The notes under the pieces are model-generated. The model searched no databases, had not been told where the DNA came from, and saw nothing but the letters and a program-made list of their open reading frames with translations. Below, piece by piece: positions 24,755-36,961 of a stretch of 64,000 nt of DNA. Positions within the stretch are counted from its first letter, which is position 1, and the number at the start of each line of letters is the position of its first letter. Position numbers and translations under genes: made by a program. The stretch lies in the NCBI RefSeq assembly GCF_047948215.1, contig NC_134462.1:112667937-112731936 (forward strand). Direction: 5' to 3'. Origin of the DNA: Lycorma delicatula. Lineage: Eukaryota > Arthropoda > Insecta > Hemiptera > Fulgoridae.

Positions 24755-27582
24755 GTCAGTTTTTTTAAAACTAAAATACAATTCATTATTATGAAATAAT
24801 GTTGATTAATGTAAAATAATGTAATTAGTTGTGGTAACTTATTGCACAATTTTAAATATTAAATTCTTCAATGTTCTAAGGGCTTCTCCAAATCTGTGGG
24901 TTGATCCATATTCAGATATTCAGGATCTTAATTTACTGATAAGTTGGGTTGAAAATGAATATTGGCATATTTGTTGCATAAAAGGCTGGGTTCCTTACTT
25001 CTTGAATATAAAAAAAAACAAAAAAAACTAAGAAATTAGCAGTATAAGTTGCTTTCTATGAGAATTAAGGTACCATTTGTAGGCCGAATATGCATCATTT
25101 CAGTGGGCTTTGTCACATTGATACACATTAGTATATTCAATTTAGTGAAAAAGTAAAAAGTAAACCATTTTACCTAAAACACTATACTCCTTGTAACAAG
25201 TAAATCGGTAATTAATTTGATGATAGACTAAAAAGAAGAGGGATCTTATAAAAAAAGATAGATACAAATGTGCAAATGTTTTGTACAAATTTACACAATT
25301 ATTTAATTTTTATACTTAAAAAAAATTGATATAGAAAAATTGGAACTGCAAAAGTGATAATAATATCAATAATTATACTAATAATATGATAGTAATAGTT
25401 TATTTGTAAAAGGAACTGAGTATGCAGTATGTTTAACTTATATCATTTTATGTACTTACTATATTGTAACTTATTTATTCATTCTAATAATCTCCATTTA
25501 AAGCCTTTTACTGTTTAACAATCAACTTAAATTCATAAATCCTCTTTCATTCTTCCCTTTTTGTCCATTATTATAAATCAACAATAAAATAAATATAACA
25601 GTACTAAACGGAGAACAAACAATTACACTGATTTAATGCCTCACTAATATACATATACACAAGTCAAGCTGCCTTTTATGTTTCACAACAAAAACTGTGT
25701 AGTTTCTTTTGGGTTTTCTTATTAACAAAAGGCTCAAGTATATCTTGATTATAGCGTAGAATAAACTGAACTTACCAGCAAAAATGTGTCTTCAAGCTCT
25801 TGCATATTACAGATACAGCAGTTTTTGTCACCCTCAAAATTATATAACTGCCTTTTCAAATAAATTTGAGGTCTACAAGCTTTTGGCATCCTATGTTAAC
25901 CAACAGATTTTTTTTTTGAGACTGGACACCCTTAATTTTATGTACTTTTCCCAACTCCAAGAACATTCCATAACTGATAATCAGGGTTTTAATTTGAATT
26001 CACAAAAATCCCTTTCGGCACGCCAGAAGGCGGAGGTAGATTTCTGGTGATAAAAAAGATTTCCACCTTAAATTTAAGAAAAACTTCAAATTTACTCAAT
26101 ACGACAATGGTTGCATTTGAAAAACTTTTCACTTGTTTAGCATATGACAAGCCCCATCTTCTTACAATTACAGCAACATTTTGATCATCCATTGTTGTAA
26201 GGGTTGGTCATATCAAAAATTGTTACCGATTCAATACTGTGCCTATTAAGGGAGGTATGATTTTGTTTGTCTTCAACTACCATTTTTTCCACTTCCTGGG
26301 CCAAAGGTTGGTGATACCAAAAAACTTCACTTACATAAGTTTTAGGCCCGTATCTAAAGAATAGTAGGAATTTTAAACAAATTCGATATTTTACTTTTTA
26401 AGAAAGTTATAGCAATATTTTGTTTTTTCGAAAAAGCCCCTCCCCCCATTTCCATCGCCATGGTTTGATTTTGACCATTAACAAACTTGACAGAGATTTT
26501 GGGATGAGTTATTTTTAAGAAACAGTTTGAAAGTGATTGGCACAAAATTACGGCAGTTATCGTGTCCACAAGAAAGTGAAATATATATATAAACTTTTGA
26601 ACTGACGGTGGTTTTGGGGTCAGGGGGATGTGAAACGCAAAGATATGTCAAAATTTTCCAGAAGTCAAATCATGGTACCCTTTACAATAGGTAGCTTTCT
26701 TATGAAATCTACCTAATACTATTGACATCACCTACAGACTGAGTAAAATAGGCTTCTTAATCTTAATATTTCTTTTCTGAGATTTAAAATATTCTATTCA
26801 TATAATGTGTTCAGCCAACCACCTTCTTTCATGTTTCTTTCAGATATGTTAACTAGTTTAAAACCACACTGCCTTTCCAATCTTCATTCAATACTATCAA
26901 CATTTTCAAATAAATATTTGGCAGTCAATTATCAGCTATTTGTTTTCACCTTCAATAACTATTTCTGCACTCTGTGATTCACTTGAACTTTGATCTATGA
27001 GATTCCCATCTTTGCTCTAACAAAATTTTTGGGTGTGGTGCGGCCAAAGTGAACAATCTTAAAAAACCAACATGAATGCATTCAGTTTTCTTATACTAAT
27101 GAGATGCCCAAATTTCCATATTATGCAGTATTCTGCTCTTCACTATTGATCTAAACTGCACCCATTTCATATCTTATTTATATTGTGGAGTATTACATTA
27201 TTACTTGCAACGGCAGCTTTGCAATTGATCTCCTTGTGTTCATTGATTCATAATTATTACATTATCACTTACTAATCTAATTTTTACTTTAAAGCAGCAA
27301 TTAAAAAAAAATATATCAAATATATCTCCATTTAATAATTAAGTACCCTATTTATTGAATTTAAAAAGTAATGCAATATATATTGTAACAGCCTATATTC
27401 AGAAATAAATGTAAGTGTGGAACTAGAGAGTGAGTGGTTTAGAAAATAAATGAAAAAATAAAAAATGTATATATATTTTTTGTGAAAAGATAATTGAGGT
27501 ATAATAGATAATATATTGATAAAAAATAATATATAGATAATAGATAATTGAGATAATTTGTATTTTGTTTATTATGTAACAG
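24755..27582. other. intron between inverted exons f and g
   Basis: No ASCC3 exon was found on either strand. 25780-27080 is less AT-rich and contains short non-family frames, probably old transposon sequence I cannot assign. Confidence 0.45.
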
Positions 27583-27807
27583 GGAACAGAGTTGTATGAT
27601 TCAAAACATGGATCATTTGTTGATTTGGGTATATTGGATGTGTTGCAAATATTTGGTCGTGCTGGCAGACCTCAATTTGATACGTCAGGTCATGGTATTA
27701 TTATAACATCTCATGATAAATTATCACATTATTTATCGTTGTTGACAAATCAGTTTCCTATTGAAAGTAATTTCACTGCCTGTCTTGCAGATAATTTAAA
27801 TGCTGAG
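27583..27807 (+). CDS. ASCC3: ASCC3 exon g: motif VI, inverted orientation
   Basis: Intact 75-codon plus-strand exon in phase 0 at both ends (AACAG before, GTATTT after). It starts [16 protein letters not shown], carries motif [14 protein letters not shown], and ends LADNLNAE, where the winged-helix and Sec63 parts of cassette 1 should begin. The following exons (Sec63-1 and the RecA domains of cassette 2) were not found on either strand. Confidence 0.94.
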
Positions 27808-28289
27808 GTATTTATTGTTTATTTATAATTTTTTTCTGTCTTTATTATTAGTTATTGGTAAATAAAACATCTATTCAGGCGATAAAAATTTACTAAACCA
27901 ACTAAATTATTGGTTTAGCTGGTAAAGTTATTTTCATTACAGTTTCATTAATAATAGTGGTTTAAAATTGATGGCACTAATAAATAAATAGTAAGATAGG
28001 AAAATTTATTTATAAAACTAAGTACATGTTTAAAAATTAAGGAAATTAAACAAAAGACATAAAATAAATCCTACTATTACACAATTTTGAAAAGAAGATA
28101 TGAAGTATCACATCATTACAAATTAATCAAACTCTTAATTTAAGAAATTAACATATCCATCGTGGTAAATCCAACTGTTCATGTCAAAGCATATATGACA
28201 GGGTACCCAAAAATAACTATCATCATTAAAAAAAAAGTTCAATAATTTTAATTTTCTGAAAATTTAATCTCTTTCAAAGTGTTATCATG

Positions 28290-29160
28290 TAACTCAATTG
28301 CCCTTAACCTAATAGTTTTCCAAATACTGGGAACTCTTTTTTTTAAATACTTGACCAAAGGTTATAATAATTTATCTCTGACTTCTTCCATGGCACAAAA
28401 ATGCTTTCCTTTGGACTCTTTCTTCATATACAGGAAAGGAAAAAATCAAATGAAGTACGATCTTGTGAGAAGGGAGGGTGAGGATCAATGGTCATCTTAT
28501 TTTGTAACAAAAACTGTTTGGAGTATAGAGCAGTATGGATAGAGCTGTTATCATGGTGTAGATACCAATAATTACTTTCCCATATCACCAGGCATTTTTG
28601 TCTCAAAAAATCTTATCAACATGTCCACGTAGAAATGCTGATTCACTGTCCAGCATGAGCAAATTCTATGTGAACAATCCTGTTCAACAAAACAAAATTG
28701 TCTTCACATTTGATCAAACTAGCCATGCTTTTGTGTTATTGGTGAACTCTATGATTTCCACTTGCTTGATTGTTGTTTTGTTTCCAGATCATAACTGTAG
28801 CACCTGCTTTCATCACCTGCCACAACTTTAGAAAGAAAGTATGAGCCATTTTGAAGTTCATCCTTCAAATCATAACACACATTAACAAAACTGATTTTTT
28901 ATGAGCAGCTGAGACACAAATATTACAACGTGTTCCAAATTCAAATCGCCTATTAAAATTTATTGGCAAGAACTCATAAACATACTCGTACAACTCAATT
29001 CAGAAATCTCTGTTTATCAGTCTGACAACAATCTTCATAATTCTATTACAAACTTTTTCAAGATTTTTGTCATTTCTAATTGTGAAAAGCTAGCCAGGTC
29101 TTGGTTGGTCTTCAAGTGGTTGTGTTTGAAACACAAAAACCACTTGCAGACTATTGTTTT
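28290..29160 (-). mobile_element. mariner transposon remnant
   Basis: Minus strand: NYWYLHHDNSSIHTALYSKQ followed by FLLQNKMTIDPHPPFSQD and FDFF. This is the LHHDNAPAHTA … PHPPYSPDLAPCDFF block with the second and third catalytic aspartates of mariner. Upstream frame pieces (about 28900-29120) recall the helix-turn-helix. Frameshifts and stops abound. Confidence 0.8.
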
Positions 29161-31088
29161 ACTTAAAGCTTCCTCTTTAAAAGTATTTTTAAATACTAGT
29201 AAAATGTTTCAGCAGCTGCTTTCCCAAAGAGGAAACAAAACTTAACATGGACTCTATGTTTTTCTAATAAGTATCAAGAAAAACCACCACGAAATGCCTT
29301 ATAAAAAATACAGAACAAAGCCATTTGAAAGAACATCGCAGAACATTGTAAGCTTGCTACAGCTAGAGGTGGAATTCACAACTATGTTTAGATTACATGC
29401 AAAGTACAAATTCTAGTTATTTTTGTGTCCCCCTCATATACTCCTGCACCAAATAATCACATCAAAATAGCTAATTAACTATTCTTCTATTCTTACAGAT
29501 CACCTTACTCTACCAGTAAAGTAACTACTGCCTTAATCGTAAAATAGATAACACAGTAAAACTTCTTTTAAGGATTAATATTTCACACAATTGATTTCCT
29601 TAATTCTTGACAACATTCACATAAGTTTTGTCCAACTGACTTATATCAGACTTCCTTGCTTATACAATGATTTTTACACCCCTGATAAAGTTAAAATATT
29701 TAAAATTTCCTTGAATCCTTTTATTTGTTTATTTAGGAATTGTTGTCTAAGTATAACAAATTCCAAAAAGGTTGTTCTAACACCTGGGCAATTGTAGTAA
29801 CAATGAAGTGAGAGGATAATGACCCCACCATCAAGTAACTGACACAATCTTTTCAATTTTACTCGTGTGAAAATTAATGTTACCATTATACAATTTGCTC
29901 ATAACAACTGCACACTATTTTTGTTTACACTGATTTATTCAATTATTCAGGTAGAGTAACCTATCCTACAGAAGACGTTTACTTTTATGAAATGCATACT
30001 TTTCCCTTCCATACAACATGCCTGTTCACAAAAAAATGTGAGAAGCCATTATTATAACACTAACTGGTATACCAACTGACAACAACTGTGAAAGCACACA
30101 ATAGTGAAAGAAACTTAGAAATTAGTTACATTTACTGTCCACAAGATAGATTAGAACATCCATAAAAGAAAAGGTACTTAATACATACAGATCTGAATGC
30201 AAATAAAAATGAAAGCTCAAATTGTTAAAAAATTGAGTATACTCTAAAAACAACTTTGTCAAAGGTAGGCAATATTAAAAAAATTTGGGTAGTCATCATT
30301 AATATATGTACAATTTTAATCACATATAAACAAGCCAGACAATGAGTAAACTAACTTAACTAGTTTGGACAAGCCAGATCTTCAGTAGTCATTTTTGTCC
30401 AATGTTCAAATGCTATGGAACACTAAGGAATCAAATGCTAAAAATTGCTTTCTGGCTCAATGGTCACAATTTTATGGTATCAAATACCTGGCTAAAAATT
30501 TAAGGAAATGCACGGCATAGTTTCACAATGTCCACATGGTAAAAGCACAACTGTATTGATATTACTGTTGAGTTCAAGGTTAATTGATTATTTTTCACAT
30601 TTACTTAATTTTTTTATTTATTAAGCTATTAAACTGTATTGTTTTTACTTTAACTTCTAAACTAAAATTCTGTTTTACTATTAAGATTAGATATTTTATT
30701 CTATAAAAGGTTAACTTTTTCCAACTGTATACTCTATACCATTAAATAGTTAATGGTCAATTGTAAAAAAATAAAATCACAACCTTCTAAATACTAGCAG
30801 GTGTTACAGTAAAAACTTAATTACAGTAATCATGATAATTCTAATACAGTTACATAACATGTGTTCAAAGATTGTAAGATCATGGCACTTACTTTTAATT
30901 AAATTTTAACACCTATATAAACAATACACTTTTGTTATTTGCATTTAACCTGCGATACTTTTCCAGGACTAGCCTGACAACAAGCACGACCAACTGCCAT
31001 GCTGTAAAGTTGATCAACAGCATAATATAATGAAATAAATTATCAAAATAAAAAATTTAATTGTATAAAAATCAAACAATTTTGTCAC
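29161..31088. other. right side of the inverted block, nothing recognised
   Basis: The second inversion breakpoint should lie between 27808 and 31088. AT-rich DNA with no exon recognised; a short protein-like stretch at 30960-31010 is discussed among rejected items. Confidence 0.45.
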
Positions 31089-31309
31089 CTGTCACTACGT
31101 AATAATCCGGCATGATGAACTGAAAATCCAGCCTGAAACAATTCTGCAAGCTGTTTAGACCGAGCTCGTTGAAATGTTTTTCTTGCATTACCAGCAGAAG
31201 GTCCATCTTCTGGCTCAAACAACCTTAGCTGACCTTTTTGTGATGCCATTTCTTTTAAAATCATTGCCGTAAGAATGGTGGCATTACGTGCATGAACAAA
31301 AACCATAAC
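31089..31309 (-). CDS. ASCC3: ASCC3 exon e: start of RecA2
   Basis: Intact 221-nt exon reading VMVFVHARNAT and continuing to FSVHHAGLLRSD, plus the first two bases (AG) of an Arg codon. The donor is GTGACA. The codon is completed by the G that opens the exon at 24649 on the opposite strand, so this junction defines one side of the inverted block. Confidence 0.94.
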
Positions 31310-31469
31310 CTACAATAAAAAATTATTAAAAAGATAAGTTAAAAAATTTTAAAATACATTAAAAAAGAATAACAAAAAGAAATTCTAACTCAAAATGTGA
31401 ACAAACTCATTACCATGTTCTCTCAAGTTATCACTTACTATTCATCTCCCTTTAATAGTTTTTTAACCA

Positions 31470-31760
31470 GTTATCTACAAGTGACAGAAGATGTAGTATT
31501 AAATGAAGATCATTTTGGTTACAGAAACAGGACTGGCACTAGGGAGGCTATTATAGCTCCTTTGTGAAAATAAATATTTAGACCAATATTTCTTTACACT
31601 TCAACGTGTATAAAAAGAAGCATTAGTAATAGAGTAGGAGATGAAGAAACGCAAGCTCTGATTAAGAAAAGAGTAATGATAGGATTTAGCTTGCTCCCAC
31701 TGCTACGCAAGTTGTATGCTGAAGCTGATAAACTATCAAAGGAAAAAAAGATTCACTGAT
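31470..31760 (+). mobile_element. LINE reverse transcriptase fragment
   Basis: The plus strand reads EDVVLNEDHFGYRNRTGTRE and, after a gap and shift, DEETQALIKKRVMIGFSLLP, the counterparts of the QFGFRxGxGTREAI and RQGCSLSPLLFNLY motifs of non-LTR reverse transcriptases. Too short to name the clade. Confidence 0.65.
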
Positions 31761-31870
31761 GATAATGTTCTTTGAGTAGAAATCAAAAAAGAGTTAGAAA
31801 AGGTACTAAGGGGCAAGATATGATTCAAGAAAGGAAAATAATCAAAAATTAAAATACGGGAATATACCAG

Positions 31871-32026
31871 AGCCGGCCTCCATGGCACAAGTGATAGCAT
31901 CTCGGCCTTTCATTCGGAGGTCCCAGGTTCAAACCTGGTCAGGCATGGCATTTTCACACACAACTTATCATTCATCTCATCCCCTTAAACAATAGCTAAC
32001 GGTGGTCCTGAGGGTTAAAAAAAAAA
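31871..32026 (+). mobile_element. tRNA-derived SINE (family A), full length
   Basis: The head resembles a tRNA with box A TGGCACAAGTGA (31883) and box B GGTTCAAACCT (31926). The body runs to CTAACGGTGGTCCTGAGGGTT and an A tail. Possible target duplication GAATA(A)TACCA on both sides. Pol III would transcribe it; mobilisation would need a LINE enzyme. Confidence 0.9.
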
Positions 32027-32734
32027 GAATAATACCATTTGTGAGGCAATTTTTTAATTTAGGTAGTAAAATTGCACGCATTGAACAAAGTAATGGGAGA
32101 TATACAAAAGCAAACTGGCACAAGTAAGGAAATTTTCATGCAAAAAAAATAAATCTTAATACTTGAAATACAGGTCGATGAATTAAAAAGAAATTCTTAA
32201 AAATATTTGTGTGAAGATATAGTGTTTCTGGAAACGACTAACTTGAATGGCTGCAACAGACTAAGCAACTAATACGAACTAATAAATTTGATTTTCGCCG
32301 TTAAAATTTGTTCATTTTTTAAAATATTTTTTTGTTAAGAATAATATTCTTGAAGATAGATAAGTAACATATTTCAATCGATTTGTTAGTGTTTAACATG
32401 ATTAGCTAATTTATAATTCAACAGAAACCCGGTTGAAATCTATTTAAATAAGCAGTTACTTTCAGTTTGGTCTGAATGTTTGTGCTAGTAGCTGGCATAA
32501 CTGCTATACACTTAGGCCAATTACATGGTAGTGCGGCAGTACAATCTAAAGATCAAACAAAATTATTTCAACTATTTAGTAAGTATTGAATTATTGACAA
32601 ACATTTCTGCCATTAAATCTACTGATATTTGCTCTGACTTATCCCATTAAAATCTACACTCATGTTGCATAAATCAGGATTTGGCCTTTACACAATCCAT
32701 GGTATAGTAATGGAGAATATAAGATTAAAAGTGC

Positions 32735-33545
32735 ATGAGCTTGCTAAGCAATAGGTGTTTCAAATGGCTAAGTGCATCATATTTCATACAAATTTCTATA
32801 CTAGTGAAAACTGCCTAAAGATGAGCCACAATTGATCACAAATTAACAAAATATGTGAACAATTAAATATTTCTAAGCATGGTTTGGGATTGTTTCAATT
32901 GAGAAGAATATTTTTGCAGTTTCATTTGAGAAACAGATCTGTAACAAAGTACAGTCAAAACATTCAGATTTACATAAAATATTTTACATAAAAGTAAAAT
33001 ACTTTTTATTTTTAATGTAAAAAGTTGTAGAACTTGTTCCAAAGGTGAAAACCATTCCATTAGCAGTAAAGTCTTTTAATATGGTCATGGCATTATCTTC
33101 ATTGACTTTTTGGAGAAAGATAAAATGATAACCGGGCAAAATTATTCATCCTTACTGAGTTGTCTGAGTGAGGAAATAAAGAAAAAAGACTTCCACATTT
33201 GATGAAAAAATGTTTTTTTTTTTCAACCAGGGCAATGCACCACCTCACTCATCTACAGTAGCAAAACTGTTTAAATTATGTTACAAAATTCTTCTTCATT
33301 TCACCTATTTGCCGTGCATTATTATCAAACTATTATCTATTTGCAAATGTGAAGATATGCTTGCTGGAAAGTGAGTGATAAAGAAATGGTTTGCATGAAA
33401 TGATGAAGTTATTGCCTAAGCCTGCACCTATTTTGAAGATTTACATAAATCACATCAGAAGGATAGTGTCTCAAGAAAACTGAGAATCATTGGACTAAAT
33501 GTATAGATTTGAAAGAATACATATGTTGAGAGAAACAAAAAGATT
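32735..33545 (+). mobile_element. mariner transposon remnant
   Basis: Plus-strand pieces in order: KVHELAKQ / GVSNG…VHHIS (helix-turn-helix, about 32735-32800), YGHGIIFIDFLEKDKMITGQ (33075-33140), the QG/DNAPPHSS-like block near 33220, DYYLFA near 33330, and RKLRIIGL near the end. This is the normal mariner order, riddled with frameshifts. Confidence 0.75.
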
Positions 33546-33790
33546 TTCCTGAGAAATTTTATTTTCTTTACTTCAGAGTAGACTTACCAAATACTCTGGG
33601 AAGTCAGCTTGGCTGTGTACAACCTTTGTAACTATAATTAATTGTATAATCCCCCCACTAATTCCTGATAATCATTATCATCAGAAGCTACAGTATAACA
33701 ATTGTTATCGCTTTCTTCTCTGATCATGCTTGTAAATAAAGGATTGGAAAAATTCTTCTTCTGTGCTTAAACATAAACAAGCATCATCAT

Positions 33791-35074
33791 AAGGGTCATT
33801 CAATAATTAAACAGACAAATAGCTATATAGCAAAAATAGTTTATTAAATAAATACAATTTTTTGTCTACATTTCCACATAATCCCCACCAACTTCTCTAT
33901 ATTTGTCCCATCTTTTTATGAGTCTTCTTATCCCCTCAGCAAAGAATTCTTCACCTTGATCTCAGAGCTAGTTTTGTACTTTTTTCTTTACCGCTTTGTT
34001 ATCATTGAACTTGATGCCGCACAAAGCTTCACACATACAATTCCAAAGGGGGCAAATTCAGGGCTATAAGAAGGATCAGGTAGGAGCTCCCAACCCACTT
34101 TGCCAATAGTTTCCAGCATCAGTTGTGCCATATAAGATTGAGCATTGCCTTGGAAGAACAAGCATGCCTTTCCTTTGCCGTCCTAAACAATTTATCTTCA
34201 ACGCGGGCTTGACTTTGTTCTCTATCATGAATGAGTAGTATAGGCTGTTGACAGTGCGCTGCCCCTCCAAATAATCACAGAAAATCAGACCATCGGCAAT
34301 CCAAAAGATAGTTAACATGACCTTACCAGCCGATGATGGTTGTGTTTTGAATTTTTTACGGGCAGGCGATTCAGGGTGTTTCCCTTGCATGCTTTGACGC
34401 TTGGACTCCGGCCCAAAATGATGTATCCAAGTTTCATCACATATTAAAATCTGTCCAAAAATGCACCACCTTCATTACTGAAACAATTTTTGAGTTTGTT
34501 GCAAATGTGAAATCTCTCAGCTTTGTGATGAATGGTAAGCTCTCTGGGAATCCAGTTTGCACAAGTCTTACAGTAGTTCAGTTTGTTCTGAATGATCGAA
34601 TGAGTTATACCTACACTTACTCGACATTTATCAGCAATTTGTTCAACTGTAAGTCATCAGTCTTCTTGGATTACTGAATCAATATGAGAATCTAACGTTG
34701 AGGTCGACACTGTTACCGGACACCCGGAGTGGTGTTCATCGGTCACGCTTTTGCAGCTACTTTTAAACTTTTCCACCCATGCGTAAAAACTCGCACAGTT
34801 CATGCAACTACTGCCATATTGTTTGTTCATCCAAGAGAATATTTCTGATGGTTGTACACTTTCCAAAAGTAAAAATCAGATCACAGAATGGTGTTCTTCG
34901 AAAGTACTTTCTTCGAGCAGATATGCCATCTTAACTAAGACTTTAGAGGTTATGTTTATGTAAATATTAATCAAACAGCTCTTCACAAGATTGCCAACTA
35001 ATACTTACATAGGTTTCAATCCCCTGCATTAAGTGTCTCCTTCACTAAAAATGTTTAATTATTGAATGCCCTTT
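33791..35074 (-). mobile_element. mariner transposon with terminal inverted repeats
   Basis: Terminal repeats match: left AAGGGTCATTCAATAATTAA at 33791, right the inverse at about 35052-35073 with a one-base indel. The element is about 1.28 kb, the usual mariner size. The minus strand encodes an N-terminal paired-type domain (34657-34866, QYGSSCMNCASFYAWVEKF) and the catalytic middle (34076-34390, SAGKVMLTIFWIADGLIFCD), then YSPEFAPF in a shifted frame. The DN of the catalytic LQDN block is degraded (QGNAQ), so it is inactive as written. Confidence 0.85.
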
Positions 35075-35112
35075 GTACATATGAATGTCACAAATGATAT
35101 TTCTGAATAACT

Positions 35113-35358
35113 TAAGAAAAAATCCTGAAAATTAAAAGCAAGGTGAGTTATGCATACATGGACAATTTAAATACAAATTTCAAGGTTTTGTATTGGAAAA
35201 TTTGTTTTGTAACAATTCAAACATTTCATTCCACATTTGTATTTAAATTGTCCATGTATGCATAACTCACCTTGCTTTTAATTTTCAGGATTTTTTCTTA
35301 TGAAAAAATGAAATGTTTGAATTGTTACAAAACAAATTTTCCAATACAAAACCTTGAA
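35113..35358. repeat. perfect interleaved inverted repeat A-B-A'-B'
   Basis: Segment A (35113-35178, 66 nt) and B (35179-35230, 52 nt) are adjacent. After 4 nt comes the exact reverse complement of A (35235-35300), and after 6 nt the exact reverse complement of B (35307-35358). No mismatch was seen in either pair. A simple hairpin would be A-B-B'-A'; here the two pairings cross. It lies in the intron just 5' (in gene sense) of exon d and next to the mariner's end. Confidence 0.95.
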
Positions 35359-35463
35359 TCATCCATAAGTCAATCAAATGAGGAATAAAAATTTGAAGAA
35401 ATACATATGTAGAAATTGATCTTATTTTACATGTTTTAATTTAAGTTTAAATAATTATATTAC

Positions 35464-35712
35464 CTGATGTCCTTTTTGTACCATAGACACTACTTTTTCA
35501 TAACAAACATTATCCATATCCTGCATCTGTTGTAAAGGTTTCATAGCTTTGATACCAACAAACGTCTGTTGAAGTGGTACAGGACGAAATCGTGAATCAA
35601 AGTAGAATAGTCCAACATATGGGTTTACACCTAAAAATCTAGCAACATCTAAATAATTTGGGAGTGTTGCAGATAATCCAACAATACGTATCATACTCTG
35701 CGAGGATTCAAC
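35464..35712 (-). CDS. ASCC3: ASCC3 exon d: motif III, end of RecA1
   Basis: Intact 83-codon exon in phase 0 at both ends, from [13 protein letters not shown] through motif [13 protein letters not shown], the [18 protein letters not shown] segment typical of ASCC3/Brr2, and GHQ at the donor GTAATA. It lies between two transposon-rich introns. Confidence 0.94.
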
Positions 35713-36959
35713 CTAAAAATAATACCTTCACATAAAATACTGTTTAAATTATTTCATAATCATAGAAAGTATGGATTAAAAATAAAGACATTTTTATGAG
35801 CTTCCTAAACTTTAAAACATATTTAGAAACTGAAAAATCTCTCTGATTTAGAAAAAAATGTAAGAACAAATTAGACTTCTATTTAAATAATTGTAGAAGT
35901 ACAAATTCAATTTAAAATAACTTAAGTTATTTGAAATGGAATGAAATTTATCATAATAAATTTAATTTATTATGACCTGAATCCAGAAGTAAACAAACTA
36001 AACTTCCTGAAAAGATATAAGCAAGCATGTGAATGAGTACTAAACAGTTATGCCAATAACAAACTGTGCTCTATGGTAAAATAATGCAATAAATAATATA
36101 TATTTACTCAGTACATTATTATATGTAGTTCATCACTCTAGTATTATAGTTAACTTTTCTTAAAATTTAATTTTTCTTTTAATTTAATTAAATTTTTTTT
36201 AACTTACCGATTTAGATTTTCTTTAAATTCAATTTTTTTTATTTGTGTAGATAATTAACACATGGGGGAATATTAAATAAAAATCTTATAGTATATGAAA
36301 AACATCATAGCTCATTAGGATTCAAATCAGGAAATTCTGAATAAAAGGGTGAGATGAGCCATTCCATTTTGGAGATCAGAGAATTTATTTTCTTCTTCCT
36401 TAAAAGGTCTTAACCTTTCTAAAAGAATAAACCTTTCTTAAAAGGTCAATTATTTTTATTTTTAGTTTCATATGTTTATAGGATAGTCATATTACTTTCA
36501 ACAAACTGTATTAATTTACTGATATTGTCAAACATTTGTTTCATTTCATAACTGAGCATTAAATATTAACAACTCAATAATGAAAATATATTGACAGCGA
36601 TGACATAGTAAATTTTCACAATTATACAGTTAGCCGACTGCATTTTCACAGTTAGTTTCTACAGATTCTATGAATCTATCAGAGCCACACTTACATGTTT
36701 ATTGTCAGACATGTACTGATAAAGAAAACTTGTTTTCTTATTAGGTTAAAAGTTCAAACTTCTCTAATTAAGAATGTATAAATGAATATATTTCATACAA
36801 TTGACATGTATTATTCAGAAACAGATGTGAAACATCGACAGGTATTATTCATGCATTAATTCTTTTATTCAGAAACTAGCTGAATTCAATGTTTTAAGAT
36901 TATCATCTTTCTAAATTTAAAGAACTTCAACATGAGTAAAACAATTTTGTGTTACAAAA
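35713..36959. other. ASCC3 intron, nothing recognised
   Basis: AT-rich, with a local duplication around CTTTCTTAAAAGGT (36395-36445). Confidence 0.5.
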
Positions 36960-36961
36960 TA

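Noticed and set aside
30955..31010. Minus-strand protein-like stretch MAVGRACCQASPGKVS after exon e
   Set aside because: It matches no part of ASCC3, is very short, and the next ASCC3 exon is clearly the inverted one at 24649.
31871..31945. tRNA gene
   Set aside because: Box A and B are present, but the same unit recurs with a shared non-tRNA body and A-rich tail, so it is a SINE.
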